Below are positions 19,746 to 31,966 of a stretch of 64,000 nucleotides of DNA, piece after piece. The stretch spans positions 1 to 64,000 of the forward strand of contig JAJTUQ010000006.1 in the NCBI GenBank assembly GCA_021399445.1, read 5' to 3'. Made by a program: the position numbers and the translations under genes. The stretch is from Xylogone sp. PMI_703. Its lineage: Eukaryota; Ascomycota; Leotiomycetes. Every line of letters begins with the position of its first letter. Within the stretch, counting starts at the first letter, position 1. A model generated the notes under the pieces. It saw only the letters and a program-made list of their open reading frames with translations, did no database searches and had not been told where the DNA came from.

Positions 19746-22700
19746 TTTGAACCCCCCTGGGACGAGTAGAAGTATAGGGACTTAAATTAAAATAAGCGAC
19801 GATGCTCTCCCTGGACGAAAGCTGAGAGCAGGAGGAATGTGACAGCGATATATAGTTCGTAGTTAGCGGCTGACCTTTGCGTCCAGATATTGTGTTGCTC
19901 GTCGCCCACGCAGAGCGGCTCTCGGTGCATAGGAGGGGTATCGATGATGTCGGCAAAATGCTGTCGGTCACCTGAAAGGGAAACCTGAATTCCATAATCG
20001 GTCACCTCTTATGGCTAGCTTTCTTTTTTCCCTTAAGCGCTTGCAACGAGCCGCCACTGAAAACGTGTAAAGCTCCGTACGGCAAATCTCGAAAGCCGAG
20101 TAGATTCCTATATGACTTGAACCGATCTCTTAAGCAGATTGAGCTGCGAAGATAAGCTTATTCTCCGTATCGTCTAACCAAACACTGAAATTTTGATTCC
20201 AGTATACAGAGGCTCGAAAATCAACCTAGCAATGACATATTCTCAGATCACATGATTAAAACGCACCAAGCTTTAATTTACCATGGCTGGACACATGGCA
20301 CCACTAAGGAGGGATGTTCGAGATGAAAAGGTAGCAACTACTTATACTTGCAATCTTAGCATCCAGTCATAAATCCACTCACATCTCAGGCTAGCTTATC
20401 AACGAACAACTCTAAAATAGAAGGTAAAATGTTGCGTCGACGGCATCGCACAGGATTATGCTAAATCGACACTGCAGATACTCGTCAGCTAATGTGGGTA
20501 CTGAAGGGCTGGTCGGACGACTCACCAATTGTCAGAACCAACAACAGCAATTACGGTAGACTCCGACTTGCGAGCCAAGTCACAAGTTAACATGTTAGAA
20601 TAGCAGTGTCAAGCTGACAGCTCTTAATAGATGAATCTTGCTAGTCAACTATGCGACGAACGTAATGCTTACCGGGAGCCACAACCATGTAGCCTCGAAT
20701 TGATGAACAGTAGTAGCGGAATTCTAGAACCTCTTATCAATGTCGGTATCAAATCATGTATATGAAGTCTGTACAAACAATAGTTATTACATGCGGGCGG
20801 AGAGCATACCAGAATTCCTATAGTGTAGAATTCATAACGGCCTCTATATACGAATTTTTCATCCGATGTAGGCATGAGCAAGCCCTGAATGGCTTGCTTT
20901 TCACTATTCAGCACTCTATCATCATTTGAAGAGAACTCGCCATTATGTCTCATAATACAACGTACCTGCCATTGTTTTTATAGAAAATTTGGCCGGCCAA
21001 AAACCCTTTGCTGCAGAATTTCTCTTTACTTTTTACTTTGTTAATCACTTCGCCCTCTTAAGGCCCTCTGCTGGCTCGGTTATTAATAATATTGATAATC
21101 GAGCATTCCCCGCATCCGGGGAGCAATGCAACTGTTGCTATTGGAGGCAGCTCTCTTCACCAAACAAATTATAAGCATGTCTTCACGCGAGGCACGGCGA
21201 GATAAGAGTGTAACAAAACTACATTAGAGAGAGTGGACCAGGCAAAACTGGCCCTACTTGAATGATTTTCAACTAAAAGATGGAAGGGTTGTGAAATCTT
21301 TAGGTAATAATCCCGGATCTTCGAGCACAAATATCTGAGACGCAGTTTAGGTATGAAATCTGACCGTTACTCTAGATATTTGACCACTAAAACGTACTAA
21401 CGAGCTAAGTGGGCCGGAGGAGACTAAGAAATCCGTTCCGGAAGGACCATTTCCTATTTCGACATGTCAGCACCTTTCCTTACTACAGTACTAAGCGTGC
21501 CTTACGCACGCTGCATTAGCGTGAATACAGGAGTACCCTTTGCTCTCAGGTCTATTCATTGGCAGGAATGCATGTGTCAGCTGTTGGGCCCTCGGTGTCC
21601 TATGAAAGATGATGAATTCTAGCCACACATGCGAGATGATGTTGATAATATCCTGTGATTCGTTAGTTAGACACCAGTTGTCAAGTATAATAATCAGCGA
21701 CCCCGCTATCTCCCTTCTATCTCCAATGTTCATACCTTTTGCGGGGCATGTCCATAACAAGCAATAAGCATCAAGCATAGAATATGCACAACACAGCTAC
21801 CGATAATAGCGTAGGCCGGTGGTATATCATACCAGTTCCACAACCATGACTGAACTAGCCTAGAGTTTCATTGACGGCAGGGCCCCGCAGCTGGACTGAA
21901 ACCGCTTTGTAATAATAAGAGCGATGACTGTTCCAACCCTCCCCCTCCGCAGCAAAGGAAAGTTTAGCAAAATAACGCACAGAAAGAGATCAATTCGATT
22001 AAGTAAGTGCCTCATGCTTTGTACTTCATGTAAGAAGGGGAATGTCGGCGCGACAAGGGAGTTAGAGTTTCCATTCCGAGAGAAGCTTTTGATCCAAGTT
22101 AACGGGATCAGTCATCATTGCGAGTATCCGTATCCCCACCAGCCACCTCCAGCGCAAGTAAGGCGTAGCAGGAATTCCACGACTGGGGGACGCTGCACAC
22201 TAGGTTCATATTACTCCGATACTAAGGCAAAACGATAGGAGCGGGGAAGCTATGGCGAGCCATAGTATTTACCAGGGCCTTCGGTTTATCAAGCTTGTTC
22301 CTTCTCATGCAGATGTACGTTGCTTATTTCCTATACTGTCATCTCCACGGTTTCAAATCCCGACTGCAGTCGATAATATTCTCAATCATAAGTCAAAGTT
22401 TGCTTTATACGAACTTGGGCCTAAAGAAGGATCAACAGCAACAGCAGTAGCCCCAGAAAGCAAAGAAGGATGGTCGTGAACCGAAGGGACAACAAGTAGG
22501 TATGCATAAAATAGGAGAATACTTTAGCTTCCTCTCAGAATGATACGTACACCGGGAGCGGCTGTAGTTGTAATCTGGACCCCAGTTAATAGGCTGCCCC
22601 CGCCAACTGCATGAGTTCTTGCCACTGCTACGTCGCGAATTACTGCGGTATTCATCCCGGGCCCACAAAGAATTTGCAGTCATCAAAACACCAAATTTTA

Positions 22701-23415
22701 GCAGTTTGGACTTGAGATAGATTGAATTTCAACCTCAATCACTGCAGACAGAGCATCTTCACTTGAGAGTCCTTGAGTATAGTGGTGAGTTCGGACCGAA
22801 CCCCATCTTACACAAGACCCTTCATTACCCTTATGTCAATCCGTTCTTGCAAATCTTGCTTCGTAGCGTGCCTTACCCCCATCCCCTTGTAAAATACGAT
22901 ATCGGAAGCTACTGCCTCGGCTTATCTCACTGCAGGACTGTTCTTCGTATACATCCGTAGAATGTCTCCGTTCCAGTGATCGGGCCCGGGGGCAACCATG
23001 CACAACACAACATCCATCCATCCCACCAAAATGCCACGAGCTATTTATTAGACCCGTATTAGAATGCAAGTTCCTGATTATTAATGGTTGCCACATTGAC
23101 TACTGCAGGTCGTAGCAGTGCGGGTCCGCTTTGCCGCAAACCACCAACGCTCTACGATGCTGGACTGGGTAGCTATTGTCGTCTCTAGGTTTTCCATTGG
23201 TTACAATGACGTCTTTATCAACTTGTGAGGACATGCGGCATGGTGTTGGCTGGTGGGCAGCGTGGGAAGAGCACTTCTTGAGCAATCTCCTAGCTGGTTC
23301 AAGCGTCAGGGGGCATAAGTATATATAGATGGGCGGTGGAATTCATGAGGATTCGACTCCGGATTCAGTGTTTCCCATATCAGAAGTAATAAGAGAAAGA
23401 GAAGACTTCTTCACC
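19746..23415. other. 3.7-kb gene-poor stretch
   Basis: Stops interrupt every frame and no protein family, RNA gene or clear terminal repeat was recognised. The region has mixed base composition rather than simple AT richness. It separates the divergent genes at 19745 and 23416. Confidence 0.5.
23320..23328 (+). promoter_or_regulatory. TATA box (TATATATAG)
   Basis: A TATA motif about 90 bp upstream of the aldolase-family ATG at 23416, within AAGTATATATAGATG. Confidence 0.45.
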
Positions 23416-24392
23416 ATGGCGTTCCTCGCACGCTTCACAGCTCCAAAGCTACGTGTTGGCGTCACAGCCGGTAAGACCTCCTCTTGGGCCCCTTCTAGTT
23501 ATAACTTTCACTTAATGAGTTAGCAAAACGATATGCCTCAACGTTTTCCGCAAGCACATATACCCCAGATGACAGATACAACACCCCGAACGTAGGCGGC
23601 CTTCTGAAAAAGTCGATCCTCGACACCTTCACCCCACAGGAGGCAAAGACCCGGATAGAACTCGCAGCCTGCTACCGGCTCTTCGAGATGAAAGGATGGA
23701 ACGAAAACATCTACAACCACTTAACGGCGAAAGTCCAAGAAGAAGACGGGACTGAATCCTTCCTAATCAACCCCTTCGGTCTCAGATACGGCGAAATCAC
23801 CGCCAGCAGTCTAATCAAAGTCGGCAGCGACGGCTCCATCCGAAACCCCGGCGTCACACGCGATCTATTCGGGATCAACGACGCCGGCTTCGTGATCCAC
23901 AGCGCCATCCACCGCGCTCGTCCAGACCTACAGAGCGTAATGCACTGCCACTACCCCTCCGCAGCAGGCGTCTCCGCCGTGAAGCAAGGCTTCATGGAGC
24001 TCGCGCAGACGAGCCACCAGATTGGGCCCATCGCATACCACGACTACCAAGGCATCGTGGTGGATCGGAACGAGCAGAAGAGTCTCGTGCAGGATCTCGG
24101 GGAGAAGAAGATCCTCTTCTTGAGGAACCATGGGGTCATTACGGCGGGGGAGTCGGTGGGCGAGGCGTGGTACTTGATGTATCAGTTGATCGCGGCGACG
24201 GATCTGCAGTCTCATGCGTCGGCGTGTGCGTTGGGGAGGGAGGAGAATTTGGTTATCCCGGCGAGGGAGACGGTGACGAAGACGTTTGAGGTGATGCGGA
24301 AGAAGCACTTTTCGGGGGCGCCGTATGGGGTTAAGGAGCTTTCGGCGTATATGAGGTTGTTGGATTCTATTGATCCGTCGTATAGGACTTGA
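23416..24392 (+). CDS. class II aldolase/adducin-family protein, probably mitochondrial
   Basis: Exons 23416-23470 and 23524-24392 give 307 aa; the intron has a GTAAGA donor and a GTTAG acceptor. The family uses a divalent metal held by three His to cleave or rearrange sugar phosphates or hydroxy-acids. Visible landmarks: EMKGWNENIYNHLTAKV, the INPFGLRYGEI pocket loop, RPDLQSVMHCHYPSA carrying two metal His, and FLRNHGVITAG carrying the third. The first 30 residues are Arg/Lys/Ser/Ala-rich without acidic residues, which suggests a mitochondrial presequence. Codons end in G or C far more than in neighbouring genes, especially from 23690 on, so this gene is either highly expressed or of different origin. 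The substrate is unknown. Confidence 0.9.
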
Positions 24393-24930
24393 ACTGTAGA
24401 ATAGTGTTTGTGTGTGGGTGCTGCTTCGGTTTTAGCTAAAAAGAATAGGTTAGTTGAATATATATAATTTGTGAGCAAGGAAGTTATATCGACTGCTCTT
24501 ATTGTGTGATCTGCCCTAGCATTGAGTCCAAGGACAAGAAACACAGATCTGCGAAGTCCTAAGCAGTGGTCAATAATCACCTGACATTATAGTTATATCT
24601 CCTACTCTGCATAACTACCACCAGGTAACTAGCTGGCTAAGAATCCATTTTGACAAGCCTCACAGTATATTCTGAGAACGGTTTCGTTTAAGTCATGATT
24701 TATTGTAGTCATCCCAACAATTCGATGACTGAAAAAACTGCACGGTTGGAAATATATACAAATTTGTATCCAACCTCATCCACCCCTTATAACTCCTGAC
24801 ATACCAGATCCAGACCCCTAGTAAATCGGCATCATTTCCTAACACCAAGATTTTACTCTTGAGATGTAGCACAAATATTAATCTTCCTTAACAATACTCC
24901 TCTCAAAAAGCAAAAAGCGAAACGCTTTAT
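24393..24930. other. intergenic between convergent genes
   Basis: 538 bp of AT-rich 3' flank; nothing recognised. Confidence 0.6.
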
Positions 24931-25365
24931 CTAGAACTCATTATGCTTGGCCCTCTCCCTCTCCTCGAGCGTCATATTCCAAGGCTTCCTGGCCTTAGCA
25001 TCGTGCATCAATCGAGTCCGGTCAAAAATAGTATCTCTATAAAGCCGCAACAACAACGAATCAGCCTTGTCCAAAACGTCTCATTTTTATTATGAAAAGT
25101 ATCCTCCCAAGTATAACAATGTACCTTCAAAGTCCCGCAGGAGCTTGGATTTCTCGGAGTGGTGGTCGGCATACCTTCGATCTTGTTGCACGGTCTCGCT
25201 GGCTACAGGCGAGGCGGCATTGTAGGAGTCCAGCTGGGTGGAGATGGTGGAGGAGATGTTGCGGTGCTTGAGGGAGGCGGGAGGGGTGATCTTGTTGACG
25301 GCGAAGAGGGCTCCTGCTGCACCTGCGGCGACGATGGCTCCGGTCTTGAAGGCGGCTGCACTCAT
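24931..25365 (-). CDS. small membrane protein of unknown function, possibly mitochondrial
   Basis: Exons 25365-25125 and 25079-24931 give 129 aa. The intron is 44 nt with a GTACAT donor and GAG acceptor; the joined frame ends cleanly in TAG. The N-terminus MSAAAFKTGAIVAAGAAGAL is a Gly/Ala-rich transmembrane helix with small-xxx-small spacing, as in inner-mitochondrial-membrane proteins. The C-terminal half is helical and charged (LYRDTIFDRTRLMHDAKARK, then LEERERAKHNEF). I do not recognise a named family. The small size, single N-terminal helix and charged tail recall MICOS or assembly-factor subunits, but this is only an analogy. Codon use is GC-rich, like the neighbouring aldolase-like gene. 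Confidence 0.75.
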
Positions 25366-27594
25366 GGTGGTGATGATGGGTGTTTGGTGAATCAAGATCG
25401 AAGATATTATTGGATCTTTCTTATGGAGTGCAAGTTGGGTCTCGCAATGTTCTTGATGTCTCTGTTTGGTATGCCTTTTTGGCTATTTATGGCACTTGAT
25501 GGTGATGATGATGATGCGGCTGTTGTTTGAGTAGAACTCTTGAAGCTGATGCTAATGATGATGATGGTAATAGTTCCTCCATCACGAGCAATAACACGCA
25601 GCTATATATTCTCACCACACTGACCGCACTGGTGTTGTGGTAAGAGGAAGTATTGCGAGGAACTGAGATGTTGCGCGGTTAGTGGTACGAGACCCGCGGA
25701 GAGATCAGTCCACAGCAGGCGCACTCAGCCCCAGATTTGTGCCTGCGTCCTCGGAAGCCAGCGGTCGGCTCAGGCCAGCTGCCAACACCACCGACACCAC
25801 CGCGTGGAGAATCATGAGATTGTGCGACTCTGATGGATAATCTTGGGCATTTCTGGAGCATTCTTGGGATTGCGGTGGTGCAAGCTGAGTGCTCCTTTGC
25901 TCTCATTCTTTCCTATTATCGCCGTGTCCCGGCTGATGTTACATGTCATACCGGTACTGTACAACAAGCCATCAAAGATTACAGCAGACTCCAATCCAAC
26001 GGTAGCTCCCGTCCTGCCGACACTGGTTGCCGTTGCGTTCCTGCGACCCAGATCATAACCCATTGGAATACGTGAATCATTACTCTCAGCTGCAAGTGCA
26101 AGTCAGTGGAAGTCAGGTGCTCGATTTTGCCGACGTATAGAGCGCTGGACACCTATCACCTTAGAGGAATTCCAACCCGGACCTATTATTAATCCAGCAC
26201 TACTAATAGGATGTTGGTCCTGGTTCATCTGGTGTACAGGTACTGTACAACCTCCAGGGAGGAGGAGGAGCTTACCTGTCCAATACACTTCAAACAAAGC
26301 GCTCTACTCGTTCCGGCGAAAGTCGCAGATGTTCGATCAATGAGAATAATGTACTTATGTATCTTGATCTTTATCTTCAGCGTCTCGGCCCCGGAAATGA
26401 GTTGTCACCTAACTCTGCAGGTAAGTAGTCCTTTTATCCGAATGCGGAGATTTTCTCTCGCCGTTTCAATTAATGACACAATAATTATATGGCGCCAGAA
26501 CTTAAAAATAGCGAAGTAGCTTATACGGTGCAATTATACTAAAGCAGCAGGGAGATTAGGCTCTCTATAGGAACTGGCCGAATTATTCCCTGGCACCCCC
26601 TTCCGTATGCAACTACACTGTAGTATCCATATTCGGTGGTAAATGGGGAGACTTATCGACATTGATACACCGTGATTATTGAAATATACCGTCATCACAA
26701 TCAAAGCTCCGCTAGGGTACTTGGATATAGAGTGTTGTCGCCGTGCAGGGGTTTCGGTCTATAACAGGACCCGATTGGTCTGCCATAGTAGCTATTCGCT
26801 ATTTAACATCACAGATCGGAGACGTGTCTTACCTATACTTTATGACATAATTGCAGTCTCTAGGATTCTCAACTTATATACGCAAATGGTTTAATGATTG
26901 GCCTGCTATTCATTTGATTTAGGATCCGTTTAGATTCGCCTTTTGTGCCTCGGTTTTGCTAGACTTGCGTGCTTCTTTTTACTCCGCAAAGTTTGTCAGG
27001 AGCTCCTTTTCTTAGAAGAGCAAAGTTGAATCCAGAAACGCCCTTAATGAGTACTTCAATGAGTATTATCACCATCATACAAAGCAACTAGTATGGTCAT
27101 CTCAAAGAGTAGACACGGTCATTTATAGCGAACATCTTCAGCATTACAAGGCACTATAAAATATATAGCATTACAACCGAAACTCTGAAAAGTTTTTCAT
27201 GTAATTTTAATGGTGATAATCGCGCTTTGAAATGCAAATACCTATTCTTCCTCCAAATATTCTCGTCGATCGATTCCCTCTATGGTGCATTTATACAGGG
27301 GGCTTCTAGATGTTGCCACTTTTCTCAAAACAAAACAGGCCGGGATATAGATGAAGAGGCGGACAGTTCGGGGCCGAGGTCATACTGCTGCTCAACTCCA
27401 ATATCTGCATTTATTAGTGAAACCATAGTTTACTGTACCATTATAAAGCTCGAAGTCAAAAAGTCTCTGCATAGCAGCTCTCCTGGTACTTTACGCTACC
27501 GATCTTTTGTCACAGTTACGTTAATCTCAACCAGAGAAATATTGATTGCTAGGTCTAGTAAAGCATCCCAGTAGCTCATTTTTATTGCGACAAG
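25366..27594. other. 2.2-kb intergenic stretch
   Basis: Includes a GATGATGAT-rich simple-sequence patch near 25500-25570. No gene, RNA or transposon end recognised. Confidence 0.5.
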
Positions 27595-28732
27595 ATGGCC
27601 ACCCAAAATAATCTTACCATCACCAACTCTCCCAAAAAGGTTCAGTTGAAGCGGATCACCCACATCTATCAGAAGCATCCTGATCTCGCAAAGTGGGAGC
27701 AATTTGCCAAAGACTTTGGATTTGTTGAAGCGTCTCGACATGAAGGGAGTATCTACTACCGTGGCTATGGCAAAGATCCATACTGTGTAGTCGCGTCTGC
27801 CAGTGATCATGAGAAAGAGTTTGGTGGGGCAGCTTTTCTAGCAAGGAGTCAGGAAGAGTTTGAGAAGGCCAAAGCCATCCCGGGAGCAAGATTGGTAGAC
27901 ATCAGCGAGGCGCCAGGAGGAGGTCAGATGGTATCGATTCCCACGCCCACCGATAATTTTATACATGTCGTCTGGGGACAAAGGGAGCGTGAGAACCCAG
28001 AATCTCCCCCAAGCAACATTAAAATTACAGATGAAGAATTTAACAGAAGCTTCAGAAAGCCCCGCCATGGTTAGCATCACAAATCATTCCCATGATATGA
28101 TATTTTACTGAATCTCATCTTCAGGAGAGTTTCAAAGATTTAGACATGGCCCAGCACCTATACACAAGCTGGGTCACTATGGTTACATCACTAACATGTT
28201 CACCGAGGATGTTGAATTCTACACATCGAACTTCAACTTTGTACCTTCCGATATTTTAACTGATCCGAAAACTAACCAAGATACGACTGTATTCTTCCAC
28301 CTAGACTTGGGCGAAGAATACGTCGATCACCACTGCCTTTTCCTCGTCCGAGCTCCTCCGGTATTTCCTAAGTCCAGGTTGCACCACACCAGTTATGAGG
28401 TTGATGACTTCGATACACAGCTCATCGGTCATGATTGGTTACTTCAAAAGAACTACAAGTTAGTTTGGGGTGTGGGAAGACACATATTGGGAAGCCAGAT
28501 CTTCGATTATTGGAGGGACCCCAGTGGATTCACGATTGAACACTATGCCGATGGCGATTTAATCAACCATACCCATAGAATTACTAGAGAGCCAGATGGC
28601 GGTGCTTTGTCGTTGGCTATTTGGGGCCCGGAATTTCATCAAGCTAAGTTCGCCGGCCTGAGTTTTACAGATATACTCGGTATATTATTCAGAGCTGTGC
28701 TTAGGTTTCTCTTGCGGCCGTTTTTCAGATAA
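27595..28732 (+). CDS. type I extradiol (catechol 2,3-) dioxygenase, VOC superfamily
   Basis: Exons 27595-28069 and 28125-28732 give 360 aa. The protein has two vicinal-oxygen-chelate halves; the C-terminal one is catalytic. The Fe(II) triad is visible as His176 (KLGHYGYIT), His246 (RLHHTSYEV) and Glu297 (TIEHYADGD), with spacing like that of dihydroxybiphenyl dioxygenases. The acid/base His228 (VDHHCLF) and the Tyr287 (FDYWRDPSG) ten residues before the Glu are also present, so the active site looks complete. It should cleave a catechol-type ring next to its two hydroxyls. It is cytosolic, with no signal. It is convergent with the FAD monooxygenase (166 bp between stops) and close to the FAH hydrolase and a Zn2Cys6 regulator, the expected company for ring cleavage. 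Confidence 0.93.
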
Positions 28733-28898
28733 GGTATCAATTATCTATACTTTAGCGTCAAGCTATGTAGTCTAATTTATCAAATTTTCATCGTTGTACT
28801 AATATGGCGTTGTGCACGAATGTAAGTAGGTGAGTGCTGTAGTCTGGTCATTCGTTGAGCAACTTGACTCTCTCAATTTATCCAAGTAGCCCAATAAG

Positions 28899-30304
28899 CT
28901 AAGCTTTCATTGGATACAACCAACTGAGCTTACCGTTCATTGGCTCCTCCTTTGGAACGTAATCCAATACTTGTCCCTTCCGAAGCTCGGGTGAGATAAG
29001 AGACTCCATAACCATGTTTTCCACGCACTTAGGTACAATCAAATACCGAGACCAGATATATTGTGCCGTGTTCGCCCAAGCATGCATGCGCGTCTCCTGT
29101 CCCGAATTTGCTAAATCAGCCATGAGCGAGCTGTCTAGGCTCTTTCTAACCGCCTCATATTTCTCGAACGCCTCTGTGAGAGTAGAGACATGAGGATCCC
29201 CGTCAGGGGTCGCATGGATTATTTTTCGAAGAATATTACAGAGCACCACAATGTCCTGGACTCCGTTGTTAAATCCAAGGCCGAGGTGAGTCGTCAACTT
29301 GTGGCACGCATCGCCTACAAGCACGATTCTACCTAAGTGCCAGTGCTGTACAATCCCCTCTTGGAGGTTCGTCATTCCGGCTCCTAACATTTGCGGCCAG
29401 ACATCTTTGACCTTTACAGTCTGTGTCAAGGGGTATTCGGCGAACTCTTCAGCGAGAGCTTGTATATCTTGATCAGTGTAAACGATACGCTCCCTTGTAG
29501 GCTCCGGCAGTTTCTTATACAGGAAAAACCATGCACGCTCAGAGCCGCTGAGATACATGACGGATTTATCCTGAGACTGGGTGTCGTATCCTAACCCTGA
29601 CTCTGAAGGTGACGGAAACGCTCCAAAAAGGAGCTTATATGTTGATATAAATGGCTCTTCAGGGTCCCAAGCCTGTAACGGATTATCCCTGAGGGCAATA
29701 TCACGCATTGAGTGGCGGGCCTTGCTATGAACGCCATCAGCGCCTATCACAATGGATGCCTGATAAACGCTTCCATCGGCGCATGTCACCTTAACACCGG
29801 TTCTGCTGGTTTCAATGTCGACTACTTTCTTGTTGGTCAAAACTTTTTCTTTCGCTGCAGTGTGAAGACCGTTATACATGATGTCAATCAGCTGAGCTCG
29901 ATGAAAAGTGACAGGTCCATAACCATGACTGAACACCGAATGTCAGTCAGAAGTACAGGTGGGTTTGTATGATCAGCTTACTTTTCGCGCACACGGTCAT
30001 ACCTCGTGCCCTCCTTGAACGTATGCCCATCAGTGGTAAAAGACAAATGGTGATTGAGCTCGGCGCCCACGGATAGCAATGTCTCCAAAATACCGAACTG
30101 ATGCATAATTCTGAAAGTGTGAGGATAGACCACGAGACTGGCACCTTTATCTTCGACAATAGCGGGTCTGCGCTCAAGGACGATAAAGTCGATGCCAGCG
30201 AGATAAAGAGCGTGTGCGGCGGTAAGTCCTATGGGGCCTCCGCCAACTACTACGACTTTGAAGTTGCTACCCGTGTTATTACCCATGGTAGAATTTGTAG
30301 GCAT
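28899..30304 (-). CDS. FAD-dependent monooxygenase (group A; hydroxylase or PaxM-like epoxidase)
   Basis: Exons 30304-29982 and 29928-28899 give 450 aa; the intron has a GTAAGC donor, CTGAC branch and TTCAG acceptor. An in-frame ATG at 30286 is an alternative start. The three FAD/NAD(P)H fingerprints are present: VVVVGGGPIGLTAAHAL at the N-terminus, IVIGADGVHSKAR in the middle, and IVLVGDACHKLTTHLGLGFN towards the C-terminus. Group A enzymes hydroxylate phenols or, in the PaxM-like branch, epoxidise prenyl chains; the GD-x-x-HK-x-T form here leans to the PaxM-like branch. The neighbours (extradiol dioxygenase, FAH hydrolase) favour ring hydroxylation that makes a catechol. It is divergent from the FAH gene over 546 bp, so the two are probably co-regulated. 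Confidence 0.9.
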
Positions 30305-30850
30305 AAAGGCTATATGAGAGGGAAATGGGAGAATCTATTATATTCTCTAGAAAATGTGTCGGATAGGCTAGTTAATCTGGGAGAATTGCAAAAGTTCTGA
30401 CACGCATGAAAGTGCAAAGACTTTAAGGCATTCCATTTTCCCTGAAATCCAGCGGTATCAATTACTGGAAGCTTGGCTCTCGGAAGTCGTTCATCATCGC
30501 CTCCACCTGAAAGACCGCTGTTTGGTCCGTCATCAACTACGATTGTAAATCCCTTACGTCGCCCACCTCCCTTAACTACTCATTAGCCTCGGCATAAATG
30601 GCACCAGGGGCTCTAGTTACTCCGAAAGGCATACTGACTTATGGATCCACTACTCTGGGATCGGCTGGCTGGGCTGTAACGTTATTATGTCCTCTTCCTG
30701 CCGATTGTGTCTTCTAAATAGCGGCTAGGTAAGCACATATACCCGGTTCGGCCACCAAGAGAAACGTAAGCCTTAATATATGACCATTGGCAACGTAAAA
30801 CTCTCTTGGTATTTCGACCTTATCTTTTTGTTCTGCTCACCATCACCGAA
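30305..30850. other. bidirectional promoter, FAD monooxygenase / FAH hydrolase
   Basis: 546 bp between two divergent starts. Several CGG/CCG half sites occur (for example CTCGGAAG near 30479 and TTCGGCC near 30748), the kind bound by Zn2Cys6 proteins such as the one at 32966-34654, but no repeated full operator is evident. Confidence 0.45.
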
Positions 30851-31966
30851 ATGATATTCTTCTCACATCTTGTTCGGTTTGAATCTGAAGACGGCGAATC
30901 CTATTTCGCCGACCTAGGGCCAGATATGGATGGGCCACCTTCTCTAGGAACCAAACTCAGCGCATTCAGGTCACTAGACGAGCTCTCAAAAAAAGCTGAG
31001 TCGAGGACTGTGACTGTGCACAGAGTAGGCCTTCATTACACATATTCCTCCCTACAACCTCAAATACTACAGAATGTTGAGTCGCTTACGTTCGGAACAA
31101 CATGAATAGATCCTCGCACCGCTCCCTCAAGACGGCATTCCAATATACTGTGTCGGCCTCAACTATCACAGCCATGCTAAGGAGGCAGGTGTATGACCCA
31201 CCCCAGAACTAGATATCACTCTCTCTATTGACAAGCTTGGTGCGTGAACAGCTCACAATCCCCTCATATCCGCCGCTCTGGACAAAACCAGCCGCGTCGA
31301 TCGCACACCCAGACGAAGACATTCCAGTCAACGATTTTTGCGCAAAGAGTCTTGTAGACTACGAGGTCGGCATCTCGTCATCCATACTTTGTTTACTGAA
31401 ACTATCAACTAACACTCTTTCCCGGGAATACAGGGCGAATTGTTATTCGTCACATCGAAAGAATGCCGCGATGTATCAGCAGCAGATGCTAAGAATTACA
31501 TCTTGGGGTACACCGTCGGAAATGATTTGTCCTGTCGCATGTTTCAACTTCCTAAAAATTGCGGTGGCCAGTTTTTCTTTTCCAAGGCTTTTGACAAGTT
31601 TGCTCCCATTGGTCCTACGTTAATAAGCCCAGAGCTTTTTGACGACGGCTTCACTGTCGTTACGAAAGTGAATGGCGAGACCCGACAAACGGCTGAGTTT
31701 CGAAGAGATATGATATTTTCTCCAGAAGAGGTACTCAGTCATATGAGCCAAGGTATACTACCACCGAGTTATCAACTTTGCTTCAATCAGTCGAATTAAC
31801 AACCATGGCAGGGACTACGATCCCAGCAGGAACGGCTGTGATGACAGGCACACCAGCGGGAGTCGGGGCGTTTCACAAACCCAAGAAATTCTTGCAAGAT
31901 GGTGACGTGGTAGAAGTTGAGATGCAAAAGGTCGGGGTTTTGAGAAACAAGATTCATTTCGAGTAA
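30851..31966 (+). CDS. fumarylacetoacetate hydrolase (FAH) family protein
   Basis: Five exons: 30851-31024, 31110-31190, 31252-31365, 31434-31752 and 31812-31966, giving 280 aa, the usual length for single-domain FAH proteins. Key segments are [32 protein letters not shown], the metal-binding [14 protein letters not shown] (two Glu), [14 protein letters not shown] (Asp), and [18 protein letters not shown] near the end. The intron 3 donor is GTCGGC, weaker than the others, but its CTAAC branch and the restored motif support it. Family members cleave C-C bonds in acylpyruvates or hydrate/decarboxylate meta-cleavage products with Mg2+. Together with the extradiol dioxygenase it would process a ring-opened product. 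Confidence 0.92.

Noticed and set aside
24212..24580. Minus-strand frame under the aldolase-like gene
   Set aside because: It overlaps the GC-rich real exon; long antisense frames are expected from G/C-ending codons.
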